Assembly (NCBI RefSeq): GCF_020026455.1 | Contig: NZ_JAHHQJ010000014.1 | Location: 19,718 to 83,717 of the forward strand | From: Alistipes sp. | GTDB taxonomy: Bacteria > Bacteroidota > Bacteroidia > Bacteroidales > Rikenellaceae | Reading direction: 5' to 3' | Length of the DNA: 64,000 bases | Shown: piece by piece, positions 17,187 to 26,019 of the stretch | Position numbering within the stretch: position 1 is the first letter of the stretch | Layout: every line of letters starts with the position of its first letter | Translations under genes and position numbers: made by a program | Notes under the pieces: model-generated | The model's database searches: none | Seen by the model: only the letters and a program-made list of their open reading frames with translations | What the model was told of the DNA's origin: nothing

Positions 17187-17956
17187 TATTCGTGGTCACG
17201 GCAGCAGTCGCCGGGGTGGTGTTCCAGCACGGTGTGGGGGATGTGTCCGTGCGACAGCAGTTGAATCGGACAGTCGTAGTTGCGCAACTGTTCCTCGGTC
17301 AGGATGTTCGAACGGTGGCGATGTACCTGCCGGTTGACGCAGACGATCTCTTTCACGACGCTGGTTATCGTGCCGATGTCGTGCGACACCATGACGATCG
17401 CCATGCGGTCGTTCAGGTCGTGCAGCGTGCGGTAGAGCTCCTTCTCGAATTTGTTGTCCACGAAATTTGCGGGTTCGTCCAGAATCAGCAGCTTCGGCTC
17501 AGAGATCACGGCCCGGGCCAGCAGTGCCCGCTGCATCTGCCCGCCCGACACCTCGCCGACGGGGCAGCGGGCTGTCTCGGCAATTCCTGACGCGTCAAGC
17601 AGTTCCATGGCCCGTGTACGGTCCTCCTTCGTGTATCGGGAGCAGAATCCGCGCCGGCCCTGCAATCCCGACAGGACCACCTCGAGGATCGAGATCGGGA
17701 ATGCGCGGTCGAAGTCCGAAATCTGCGGCATGTAGCCGATCAGCCGTTCCTTTCCGCGGAACAGCTCCGGAGCGAGCGTCAGCTCTCCCGTGTGGGGGAC
17801 GGTTCCCAAAATGGCCTTCACGAGTGTGGTTTTTCCGCCTCCGTTGGGCCCTATGACCCCCAGGAAATCGTGGTCGCCAATCTCCAGGTCGACGTGGCGC
17901 AGGGCCTCGTAGCCGTCGTATGCGACACTTACGTCGCGCAGAGTTACCAGATTCAT
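17186..17956 (-). CDS. Metal (Zn/Mn-type) ABC transporter ATP-binding protein
   Basis: 256 residues from ATG 17956. Walker A GPNGGGKTT at 36-44, signature VSGGQMQR at 136-143, Walker B LLILDEP at 156-162, and the H-loop His in MVSHDIGT. It resembles ZnuC/MntB-type ATPases. The C-terminus carries several His (SHGHIPHTVLEHHPGDCCRD), often seen in metal-transport ATPases. Its start overlaps the stop of the binding-protein gene (ATGA, 17953-17956). No permease gene follows; one must be encoded elsewhere or the pair uses a shared one. Confidence 0.88.
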   Translation of the reverse strand: MNLVTLRDVSVAYDGYEALRHVDLEIGDHDFLGVIGPNGGGKTTLVKAILGTVPHTGELTLAPELFRGKERLIGYMPQISDFDRAFPISILEVVLSGLQGRRGFCSRYTKEDRTRAMELLDASGIAETARCPVGEVSGGQMQRALLARAVISEPKLLILDEPANFVDNKFEKELYRTLHDLNDRMAIVMVSHDIGTITSVVKEIVCVNRQVHRHRSNILTEEQLRNYDCPIQLLSHGHIPHTVLEHHPGDCCRDHE

Positions 17957-18810
17957 TTTGTCGTGATTAAATCGGTCATTGCGTCGATGGCTCCGATGGT
18001 GTCTTCGTCCAGCGGGTCGATCTCCACACACTCGGCGTCGATGTCGCGGGCAATGGTCTCCACGGTCGATGCCGGGAACTGGTTCTGGTAGAAAATCCGC
18101 CGCACTCCCTCCTCGCGAGCCTGCCGGATAATCGCCGTCAGCTGCTTGGCCGAAGGATCCTTGCCGTCGGCCTCGATGGCTACCTGCCGCAATCCGTAAT
18201 CGCGGGCGTAGTAGGTAAGTGCGGGGTGGTAGACGATGAAACTCTTCACACCGCTCCGGGCTATCTTCTCCGCCGTGCGTGTGTCCAGCTCCTGCAGTGT
18301 CTTCTGCAGCCGGTTGTATCCGGCCTCGTATTGCACCGAATCGGGATAGGCGCTGCGGATCGCCTTATAGGCATTTGCGGCCATCGTTTGCAGGGCCTTG
18401 GGCGAGGTCCAGACGTGGGGATCCACACCGCGAGCATGCTCCTGACCGGCGCCGTGGTGGGCGTGCGAGCAGGAACCTGCGATCAGCTCGATTCCGCGGC
18501 TCAGGTCTACGACTTTCGCCTGATCGCCGACCTTGCCCAGCAGTGAGGTTTCGAAGTCGATCAATCCCACATTGAAGATGAGCTGCGCCCTGTTCAGCGC
18601 CACAAACTGCCGGGGCGTCGGTTCGAACGTCTCGGGACTTGCTCCGGGCGGCACGAGCACCTCGATTTTGAAATCGTTGCCGACAATCCCTTCCACGATG
18701 CTGCGCAGCGGAGGTATCGAGACGTAAAGCGTATTTTCCCCGGCGGGCTGTTTCGGCGTGCATGCCGCGAGCAGCAGGGCCGCGAGTAGGTATGTTGCTA
18801 ATTTATACAT
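17953..18810 (-). CDS. Metal ABC transporter substrate-binding lipoprotein (ZnuA-like)
   Basis: 285 residues; lipobox LLAAC gives lipidated Cys17. Cluster A-I binding protein fold. A His-rich loop (CSHAHHGAGQEHARG, about 114-128) precedes DPHVW with His132; another candidate ligand is the His in VYHPALTYYARDY. The first ligand position, His in ZnuA (GADPHxxEP), is Glu here (GASPETFEPTP, residue 60), which may alter metal preference. First gene of a two-gene operon with the ATPase. Confidence 0.87.
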   Translation of the reverse strand: MYKLATYLLAALLLAACTPKQPAGENTLYVSIPPLRSIVEGIVGNDFKIEVLVPPGASPETFEPTPRQFVALNRAQLIFNVGLIDFETSLLGKVGDQAKVVDLSRGIELIAGSCSHAHHGAGQEHARGVDPHVWTSPKALQTMAANAYKAIRSAYPDSVQYEAGYNRLQKTLQELDTRTAEKIARSGVKSFIVYHPALTYYARDYGLRQVAIEADGKDPSAKQLTAIIRQAREEGVRRIFYQNQFPASTVETIARDIDAECVEIDPLDEDTIGAIDAMTDLITTK

Positions 18811-18870
18811 GGCTGATAATCATCTGTTTGTCGTTGTTGTTTCGGGAGCCTGTGTCCCGAATTACAGGTG

Positions 18871-18878
18871 CAAAGGTA
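18871..18878 (-). promoter_or_regulatory. -7 box of the metal transporter operon
   Basis: TACCTTTG on the minus strand, 61 bp before ATG 18810. No clear Zur- or Fur-like palindrome was recognised around it. Confidence 0.55.
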
Positions 18879-18910
18879 GTGTTTTTTGCGGAAAAACAGA
18901 TGGACCCCAC

Positions 18911-18950
18911 AAAAGAGCTCCCTGCAAACCGTCCGTTTGCAGGGAGCTCT
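18911..18950 (-). terminator. Terminator of the PUL minus-strand operon
   Basis: Perfect 16-bp stem AGAGCTCCCTGCAAAC / GTTTGCAGGGAGCTCT, followed on the minus strand by TTTTGTGG. It lies 18 bp after the GH3 stop codon. Confidence 0.9.
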
Positions 18951-18967
18951 GCGGCGGAATGGGGCTG

Positions 18968-21211
18968 CTATTCGTAGCGGAACGTCGCCGGACGGGCATC
19001 ATCGTCCGAACTCTGGGCGATCCACAGGCGGAATTCGCCCGCCTCGGGCCGCCGTACGAAGTCGGCATTCAGGAAAGCGATCTCCGGCTCGCCGATCTCA
19101 AACCTTACGGTCTGCACCTCACCTTTTCGGAGGGCGATTTTCCGAAATCCTTTCAGTTCTTTGACCGGACGCGTTACGCTGGCCGCCACATCGCGTATGT
19201 AGAGTTGGACGACTACCTCGCCGTCGCGCCCGCCCGTGTTGCGCACTTGGGCCGAGGCCGTGATCCGGCCTCCTTTCGAAAACGTGTCGCGGTCGAGTAC
19301 GGGTTCCGAAATTTCGAATGTCGTGTAACTCAGCCCGTGTCCGAAGGCGTAGAGCGGCTCATTCACGATATCGAGGTAATTCGAACGATAGCATCGCCCG
19401 GTCTGTCCGGCAGCTGCGGGGCGTCCCGTGTTCTTGTGGTTGTAGTAGACCGGAATCTGCCCCACGCTGCGCGGGAAGCTCATCGTCAGCTTGCCCGAAG
19501 GATTGTAGTCGCCCGACAGCACGTCGGCAATGGCGTCGCCCGCTGTCGTCCCCGGATACCACGCTTCGATAATTGCCTCGAGGTGTGCATCCTCCCAACT
19601 CAAATCTAACGGCCTGCCGCTCAGCACCACGAGGATCACCGGCTTGCCTGTGGCCTCCAGGGCCCGGAGCAGGTCGCGTTGTGCACCCGGCAGGGTGATG
19701 TCGCTGCGCGATGCCGTTTCGCCCGACCAGTTGTAGTGTTCGCCCATGGCCGCCACTACGATGTCGGCCTGCCGCGCGGCCGCTACGGCCTCGGCAAACC
19801 CGCTCCTGTCGTCGGTCTCCAGGTCGCATCCCGCGGCCGTGATAAAACGTATGCCGGTCCCAACGTAACGTTTCGTCACTCCTTCCAACAGCGTCACACT
19901 CTCCTCGCGCACGCCGCTTCCGGCCCATGCGCCGTTCAGACTGGTGCGTTCGCGCACCATCGGCCCCACCAGCGCCACGGTCATCCGACTGTCGGGCTCA
20001 AGCGGCAACACGCCGGCGTCGTTCTTGAGCAGCACGATCGACCGTGCGGCAATCTCCCGGGCCTTGGCGCGAAATTCGGGCTTGCCGAGGGTTTGGCGTT
20101 CCCGCAGACTGTCCAGATAGCGATAGGGATCGTCGAACAGCCCCAGCAGAAATTTCTGGCGCAGGATGCGGCGTACGGCGTTGTCGATTTGCCGGAGGCT
20201 CACGCTTCCTTCGTCGAGCGAACGCCGGAGGTTTTTCAGATAGACGGCCCCCGTCATGTCCATATCGATCCCGGCATTCAGAGCCTTCTCTCCGGCCTCC
20301 TTTTCATCCGCGGCAATTCCGTGCGGAATCAGTTCGTTGATGCCCGTGTAGTCCGATACGAGAATCCCTCCGAACCCCCATTCACCGCGCAGGATGTCGG
20401 TCATCAGATGACGGTTCGCCGTTGCCGGAATGCCTCCGAGCTCGTTGAACGCAGCCATGAACGATCCGACGCCGGCTTCGACCGTCGCCCGGAACGGCGG
20501 CAGGTAGATTTCGCGCAGCGTATGCTCCGACAGATCCGTGGTGTTGTAGTCGCGGCCCGCCTCTGCGGCTCCGTATGCGGCGAAATGCTTCGTGCAGGCC
20601 AGCACGGTTTTGGGACTGGCCAGGTCGTCGCCCTGAAATCCTTCGACACGTGCCCGGGCGATCAGCGACCCCAGATAGGGATCCTCCCCGGCACCCTCCA
20701 TTACGCGGCCCCAGCGGGGATCGCGCGTGATGTCCACCATCGGTGCAAACGTCCAGTTGATGCCTCCGGCGGCAGCCTCTTCGGCTGCGATGGCTGCGCT
20801 CTGGCGCATCAGTTCGAGGTCCCATGTACAACTTTCGCCGAGCGGAATCGGGAAGATCGTGCGGTAGCCGTGCACAACGTCGTAGCCGAACAAGAGCGGT
20901 ATTTTCAGCCGCGAATGCTCGAGCGCTTCGCTTTGCAGCGGGCGGAGTCCCGCCACGGTGTAGCCGTTCAGGATCGAACCGACCATGCCTTTGCGGAGGT
21001 ATTCCCGATAATCGTCGGGCATGATGGCCCCCGTAACGTCCCAGTTGCAGGAGAACTGCGACATCTGGCCGATCTTTTCGTCGAGTGTCATTTGCTTCAG
21101 GAGCGAATCCACTTTGCGGTCGGTGTCGTCATATCGGGCCGGAGCGGTACATCCGCCCCATGCCATGACAGCCAGCAGGGCGGTAAGGCGCCATAGTCTT
21201 GCCGCCTTCAT
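18968..21211 (-). CDS. GH3 beta-glucosidase-type lipoprotein
   Basis: 747 residues; signal peptide with lipobox AWGGC (Cys21). GH3 N-terminal barrel with LLFGYDVVHGYRTIFPIPLG, KHFAAYGAAEAGRDYN and the catalytic nucleophile Asp287 in GGILVSDYTG; then the C-terminal alpha/beta sandwich (IVLLKNDAGVLPL) and fibronectin-III-like domain (FGHGLSYTTFEIS; VVVQLYIRDV). Architecture equals BglX-type periplasmic exo-beta-glucosidases; the exact sugar is not certain (beta-glucoside or beta-xyloside). Overlaps the GH97 stop by 4 bp and is the last gene of the PUL operon. Confidence 0.92.
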   Translation of the reverse strand: MKAARLWRLTALLAVMAWGGCTAPARYDDTDRKVDSLLKQMTLDEKIGQMSQFSCNWDVTGAIMPDDYREYLRKGMVGSILNGYTVAGLRPLQSEALEHSRLKIPLLFGYDVVHGYRTIFPIPLGESCTWDLELMRQSAAIAAEEAAAGGINWTFAPMVDITRDPRWGRVMEGAGEDPYLGSLIARARVEGFQGDDLASPKTVLACTKHFAAYGAAEAGRDYNTTDLSEHTLREIYLPPFRATVEAGVGSFMAAFNELGGIPATANRHLMTDILRGEWGFGGILVSDYTGINELIPHGIAADEKEAGEKALNAGIDMDMTGAVYLKNLRRSLDEGSVSLRQIDNAVRRILRQKFLLGLFDDPYRYLDSLRERQTLGKPEFRAKAREIAARSIVLLKNDAGVLPLEPDSRMTVALVGPMVRERTSLNGAWAGSGVREESVTLLEGVTKRYVGTGIRFITAAGCDLETDDRSGFAEAVAAARQADIVVAAMGEHYNWSGETASRSDITLPGAQRDLLRALEATGKPVILVVLSGRPLDLSWEDAHLEAIIEAWYPGTTAGDAIADVLSGDYNPSGKLTMSFPRSVGQIPVYYNHKNTGRPAAAGQTGRCYRSNYLDIVNEPLYAFGHGLSYTTFEISEPVLDRDTFSKGGRITASAQVRNTGGRDGEVVVQLYIRDVAASVTRPVKELKGFRKIALRKGEVQTVRFEIGEPEIAFLNADFVRRPEAGEFRLWIAQSSDDDARPATFRYE

Positions 21212-23211
21212 CGCATCGGGGTGATTTTGGCTGCAAATCCTCCGCCCGGAGCCATTCGGACGCTGATTTTCCGGTCGGCCGGAACCGTCTCCTCATGCTT
21301 CCGGTAGTCGCGGGCCGCACGGTCGGCATTTGGCCCGTCGGTGTAACATTCCGCCTTGAAATCGCCTTCGCCCAGGAATGTGAGGTCCAGAGTCAGTTCG
21401 CGGGCATTCCAGTCGGTCATTGCTCCCACATACCAGGTTTCTCCGCTGCGGCGTGCCGTGGCGATGTATTCGCCGATGTGGCCCGTGAGGATGCGGGTTT
21501 CGTCCCAGACGGTGGGAATCCCGGTCATGAATGCGAGGCATTCCTGCTCGCTGCGGTAGTTCGAGGGACTGTCGCAGAGCATGTTGAGCGGCGATTCGAA
21601 AACCACGTACTGCGCCAGCTGGCGGCAACGCGTTCCCTGGCTCATCGGCTCGGAGTAGACGGCACGGTAGGTCGATTTCGAAGCGTTGCGCATGGCTCCC
21701 TGCGTGTAGTCCATGGGGCCTGCTACCTGGCGGATGAAGGGGAGCTGTACTTCGTAGGTCACCTGGTCGATCTCGTTGGCCCACTTGAGTTGCTCCAGCC
21801 CGTCCACGGCCTCGAAGTTGATGACGTTGGGGAATGTGCGCTGCAATCCTGCGGGTTTGTAAGTTCCGTGGAAGTCGAGCATCAGCCCGTAGCGGGCGGC
21901 GATCTGTGCGGCTTGGTGGTGGAAGTCCACCATCTGCTGGTCGTCTCGGTTCATGAAGTCGACCTTGAATCCTTTGACACCCATTGCGGCGTAGTGCTTG
22001 CACACGCCTTCGATGTCGCGATTCAGGGCGTTGTATCCGGCCCAGAGGATGATGCCGACATTTTTCGATGCGGCATAGTCCACGAGCATCGGCATGTCGA
22101 TCTCGGGAACGACCTGCATCAGGTCCGCCGTGTAGAGTTTCGTCCAGCCTTCGTCGAGGATGACATATTCGATGCCGTGTTCGGCGGCGAAGTCGATGTA
22201 ATATTTATAGGTATCGTTGTTTACGCCGGTCTTGAAATCGACGCCGTATAGGTTCCAGTCGTTCCACCAGTCCCAGGCCACTTTGCCGGGCTTCACCCAC
22301 GAAAAGTCGCCTTCTGCGGGTGTGGCGAGTGCGTATACCAGGTCGTTGTCGGCCAGTTCGGCATCCTCGGCGGCCACGATGACCACGCGCCACGGGAGGC
22401 GCGCCGGACCATCGAATCGGGCGATGTACGACTCGCGCTCCTCGACGATTTCTTCCAGCCCATTGTGTCCTCCCGGGACGATTTTGGCGGGATAGGGTGC
22501 GAATACGCCCCGAAGCGACGTGCCCGGACTTTCGGGTGCGAGGTACATGCCGGGATAGTCGAGCAGGTCGGCCTCCGTGATGCAGAGTTTTTTGCCGCCT
22601 TCACCTTCGACCAGTATGGGCAGAAAGGCCAGCACGCCGTCGCGCCAGGACGACAACTCCGAATACACGTATTTGTTTTCGAACGAGTTCCAGAACTGAA
22701 TTTCGGTAGTCGCTGTGCCGCGCTCGCCCCGTACATAGGGGATGTAGGCCTTGGGGTCGGTCGGGAACCGGAAAGTGGCCCGTTCGCTGACCACGGTGAA
22801 GGGTTTGCGTCCGGTCGTTTCGAACCGATAGGCCATGCCCGCGTCGTAGGCACGGAAAATGACGTTGTATCCTTTGAACCGGAGAGTCAGTTCGTTGTAC
22901 TTGTCCTCGATCGACTGTTTGCGGTAAATGGGCGTGGCGATTTTTTCATCGGTGCTGTGCCGCGACGTGCCTGAAAGACGGTCTCCGGCGCCCAGCACAC
23001 GGCCGTCGCCGAGGGTCAGCGACAGCGGCGAGTCGCCGAGCATCAGGTCGTCCCCGTGGTAGAGGCGGTAGGTTAGGCTGTCCGCAGCCGCCACCTCGAC
23101 GCGAAGTGTTCCGGAGGGAGACTGAAGGGTGAATTTTCGGGGTGCAGCCTCTGTGCTCAAGGTCGTCAGAAGACACAGGGCCAAGGTCACCAGGTGTTTT
23201 GTCGGTTTCAT
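21208..23211 (-). CDS. GH97 glycosidase, retaining (alpha-galactosidase-like) branch
   Basis: 667 residues with a signal peptide (LALCLLTTLSTEA). GH97_N beta-sandwich domain to ~290, catalytic barrel from VAWDWWNDWNLYG, and C-terminal all-beta domain. ILDEGWTKLY and GFKVDFMNRDDQ are seen. The Asp418 in KVDF corresponds to the nucleophile of the retaining alpha-galactosidase branch (Bacteroides BtGal97b type), whereas the inverting SusB-type alpha-glucosidases lack it. By this the enzyme should release alpha-galactose or a similar sugar in the periplasm. Coupled to GH3 by an ATGA overlap. Confidence 0.87.
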   Translation of the reverse strand: MKPTKHLVTLALCLLTTLSTEAAPRKFTLQSPSGTLRVEVAAADSLTYRLYHGDDLMLGDSPLSLTLGDGRVLGAGDRLSGTSRHSTDEKIATPIYRKQSIEDKYNELTLRFKGYNVIFRAYDAGMAYRFETTGRKPFTVVSERATFRFPTDPKAYIPYVRGERGTATTEIQFWNSFENKYVYSELSSWRDGVLAFLPILVEGEGGKKLCITEADLLDYPGMYLAPESPGTSLRGVFAPYPAKIVPGGHNGLEEIVEERESYIARFDGPARLPWRVVIVAAEDAELADNDLVYALATPAEGDFSWVKPGKVAWDWWNDWNLYGVDFKTGVNNDTYKYYIDFAAEHGIEYVILDEGWTKLYTADLMQVVPEIDMPMLVDYAASKNVGIILWAGYNALNRDIEGVCKHYAAMGVKGFKVDFMNRDDQQMVDFHHQAAQIAARYGLMLDFHGTYKPAGLQRTFPNVINFEAVDGLEQLKWANEIDQVTYEVQLPFIRQVAGPMDYTQGAMRNASKSTYRAVYSEPMSQGTRCRQLAQYVVFESPLNMLCDSPSNYRSEQECLAFMTGIPTVWDETRILTGHIGEYIATARRSGETWYVGAMTDWNARELTLDLTFLGEGDFKAECYTDGPNADRAARDYRKHEETVPADRKISVRMAPGGGFAAKITPMR

Positions 23212-23230
23212 GGATTAAGAATTTTGGGTG

Positions 23231-23267
23231 GTTGAAAAACGGCCCGTGGGTGTTGCCTCACAGGCCG
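23231..23267 (-). terminator. Hairpin with T-run between the GH43-like and GH97 genes
   Basis: On the minus strand a 9-bp stem CGGCCTGTG / CACGGGCCG (one G-T pair) is followed by TTTTTC. It sits inside the PUL operon and may act as a partial terminator that lowers GH97-GH3 expression. Confidence 0.6.
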
Positions 23268-23279
23268 TAGAAATAGGTG

Positions 23280-24296
23280 TCAGAAGCCGTATTTTGCCGT
23301 GATTGCATCATATTGTTCGTCGGTGATGCGGACCATCACGCCGTGGCGGGCGTTCGGGATGCCGATGACATACTGGCTCCATGTCGGCGATTCGATGTCC
23401 GGGGCTTCGAATCGGACGTATTCGGTCGGGTAGCGCTCCGCGAAGATGTACCATCCTTTTCCGTCGGGCTGCTCGACGATCGTCGGCGCTTCGTGCCAGT
23501 TGTTGGTTTTCCCGGCTTCGGTTTTCGGGGTCACGACGCTGATCGGCTCGCTGTAAGGCCCCGTCAGGGTCGCCGACTTGCTGATCAGCACGGTTTTACC
23601 TGTGGGAGCGATGTCGTTCGAACGCTCGTCCTTGAAAACGGCGTAGTACGAGTCTCCGATCTTGCGGATGATGGCATCGATCGTCGCCGCATCCTTGAAC
23701 TCCTCACTTTTGAAGTCGAACAGCCGTGCGGGTTTGCTGTATGTCTTGAAATCGGCCGTTGTCATGTAGAACGTGCGCATCTCGCTCCACCACCGATCCG
23801 AACCCTCGGCCACTTCGTTGCGCGAAGCGTGCCACGTGATCAGGTATTTGTCCGAATCCGTGTCGTAGAAGAGTTTCGGGGCGCTGTACCAGCCGTCGGG
23901 ATGGTATCCCGGAGTGTCCATGATGGCCGCATCGGGAATCGCGCCTTCGGTCTGCCATGTCACCAGATCCGAGGAAACCCACAGTACGAGCGATTTGGGT
24001 AGCGTGCGCGTCACGCCGATCATGCGATAGCGTCCGTCGGCACCCTTGATGATGTCGGGATGGCCGCTGTAACGGGGTTCGATCGTCTTGTCGTCGTTCA
24101 GGACAGTCCATTGCCGGGCGTCCTTGCTGATGTAGTAGTAGATCCCTCCGTAGTCCGAATCTTTCATGTGTGCGAAGAGGTATCCTCCCTCGGTCTGCGT
24201 GCCGGGGATGGGTGCATTTTCCGATTCACTGTCGCATCCGCAGCATCCGACCAGGTTGAGCAACAGTACTGTAGCGATATATATTATGTTTTTCAT
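23280..24296 (-). CDS. GH43-like (five-bladed propeller) lipoprotein
   Basis: 338 residues from ATG 24296; lipobox LVGC at Cys18. The body shows repeated propeller motifs: GGYLFAHMKDSDYGGIYYYI, SGHPDIIKGADGRYRMIGV, GWYSAPKLFYDTDSDKYLIT, HEAPTIVEQPDGKGWYIFAE. These agree with GH43/GH32-superfamily furanosidases (arabinofuranosidase, xylosidase or galactofuranosidase in known subfamilies). Asp in the first blade, Asp in HPD and Glu in HEAPT would be the acid/base triad. Substrate not determinable. Third gene after susC and susD. Confidence 0.8.
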   Translation of the reverse strand: MKNIIYIATVLLLNLVGCCGCDSESENAPIPGTQTEGGYLFAHMKDSDYGGIYYYISKDARQWTVLNDDKTIEPRYSGHPDIIKGADGRYRMIGVTRTLPKSLVLWVSSDLVTWQTEGAIPDAAIMDTPGYHPDGWYSAPKLFYDTDSDKYLITWHASRNEVAEGSDRWWSEMRTFYMTTADFKTYSKPARLFDFKSEEFKDAATIDAIIRKIGDSYYAVFKDERSNDIAPTGKTVLISKSATLTGPYSEPISVVTPKTEAGKTNNWHEAPTIVEQPDGKGWYIFAERYPTEYVRFEAPDIESPTWSQYVIGIPNARHGVMVRITDEQYDAITAKYGF

Positions 24297-24325
24297 TGCT
24301 TTGTTTTCGGTTTGGGGTTTTGAAT

Positions 24326-25993
24326 TTATCTTGCGGCGCCGAGGTCTGCCTCCCAGCCCGGACGGGAGTAGGTCTGTTCGAGCGTCTTGCCGTAGTTCTT
24401 GGCCTGTTCGACGATGTAGTTCGGCAGGGGGATGTATTGGTGCGTGGGCTTGAGCTTCTTGGTCTTGTAGCACTCCTGCGCATACCTGTTGAAGCGAATC
24501 AGATCGATCTTGCGCATGCCTTCGTAGAGGAACTCCTTGCCGCGTTCTTCGAGTATGGCATCGAGGAACGCATCTTTCGATGCGGTCTGCTCGGCACTCA
24601 GTCCGTCCAGTCCGGCGCGGCTGCGCACGTCGTTCACCGCCTGCACGGCAGCTGCCGAAGGCGCTACGTTGCTCTGACGCACGTCCGCTTCGGCCATCAT
24701 CAGCAGGACGTCGGCCCAGCGGGCCAGCGGCACGTCGTTGGCCTGGAATCCGTTGGGATTCTCGATCGGGAATTTGTTGATGATGTATCCGTCCCACGAA
24801 ATCCCGAGATCCTCTTTTCCGCGTTTTTGGGTAGGAGTTCCGCTGTCGCTCGGATCGGCCTTGATCCAGTATTCAGTGACGATTACCTCCCGGCGCAGGT
24901 CTTTTTCGTCGTAGCTGTCATAGAGCCTGGGAGCGACATTGAACGGAGTTCGCATCCAGCCGCCGCCCTGATTGGCGAAGGGACTGGGCGATCCGTCGCC
25001 GTTCTTTTTCGACGCATCACTCGGCGTTGCGAGCATCATGAGCGGGAAGAAGTTGCCGTTCTGGTTGCTGCCGTCGGCTCCCGGAGCGCAGCTCAGCGCC
25101 ATGATAATCTCGCACGAGAAGTCGTTTTTGGCATAGAACATCTCTTTGAATGGATTTGTCCCCTGCCTGAAAAGGTCGTATTTGCCCGTATTGAGTTCGT
25201 CGTACATCTCCAGGGCGCGCTTGTAGTAATCCGGCATGTGCGAACCTTCGTTCAGACAGTGCTTCATCAGGCAAAAACGCGCATAGTCGGCCGTGTAGCG
25301 TCCCTGCTCCGAGACGGTCTCGGGCAGTTTTTGGATCGCCTCCTCAAAGTCCGCGGTGATCCATCCGCACATTTCGTCGAGTGTCGGGCGCACGAGGTTC
25401 TCCAGAGCCGCGTCGTTGATCACGTCGTCGGGATTCAGCACGACCGGAACCGGACCGTAGATGTGGAGCAGATAGTACATCATCAGGCCGCGGCAGATGT
25501 GTACTTCGCCGAGCAGTTGCTTGCGCTTGCTCTCCGACAGAATCTCGGCGCTGGCCTTCTCCAGCTGGCTGATGATCTCGGTGAAGCGTGTGATCTGCGA
25601 GAGTTTGCCGATGTGGCAGGGGTTGTTCTCACCCACCCAGCCGCGCTGGTAGTAGTAGGTGTTGTTGAAGTTGGCCTTCGAGAGCTCGGCCCACTCGCCG
25701 AATCCGCCGACCTGCCAAGGCACCATGGCGTCCGACGGCGAGTCGAACATGCGGATGATGCCGCCTTCGGGGATGTAGAAACTGTGCTGCGTGCCGCTGT
25801 CACCGATATAATAGGTCCAGGTGTTGGTAAACGGCAGGTAGCAGGTCATGGCGTAGCTTTCGTACTCGGCCTCCGTCGACGGAAAGTTCCCCGGAAAGAG
25901 GCTTCCGTAGATTTCGGGATCGAAATTGCCTTCGCAGCCGCTCAGTGTGATGAGCGCCGCAGCCGCCCAGGCGCATATTTTCAGACGTTTCAT
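24326..25993 (-). CDS. SusD-like glycan-binding lipoprotein
   Basis: 555 residues; lipobox LSGC at Cys20, so a surface lipoprotein. RagB/SusD pattern: TPR-like helices (YICRGLMMYYLLHIYGP-type segment VHICRGLMMYYLLHIYGPVP), C-terminal domain with RWADVLLMMAEADVR and VNDVRSRAGLDG, ending in LPNYIVEQAKNYGKTLEQ. It forms the lid of the SusC transporter and captures oligosaccharides. 26 bp behind susC. Confidence 0.95.
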   Translation of the reverse strand: MKRLKICAWAAAALITLSGCEGNFDPEIYGSLFPGNFPSTEAEYESYAMTCYLPFTNTWTYYIGDSGTQHSFYIPEGGIIRMFDSPSDAMVPWQVGGFGEWAELSKANFNNTYYYQRGWVGENNPCHIGKLSQITRFTEIISQLEKASAEILSESKRKQLLGEVHICRGLMMYYLLHIYGPVPVVLNPDDVINDAALENLVRPTLDEMCGWITADFEEAIQKLPETVSEQGRYTADYARFCLMKHCLNEGSHMPDYYKRALEMYDELNTGKYDLFRQGTNPFKEMFYAKNDFSCEIIMALSCAPGADGSNQNGNFFPLMMLATPSDASKKNGDGSPSPFANQGGGWMRTPFNVAPRLYDSYDEKDLRREVIVTEYWIKADPSDSGTPTQKRGKEDLGISWDGYIINKFPIENPNGFQANDVPLARWADVLLMMAEADVRQSNVAPSAAAVQAVNDVRSRAGLDGLSAEQTASKDAFLDAILEERGKEFLYEGMRKIDLIRFNRYAQECYKTKKLKPTHQYIPLPNYIVEQAKNYGKTLEQTYSRPGWEADLGAAR

Positions 25994-26019
25994 TTTTGAT
26001 GTGTCGTTTTAGGGTGTGT

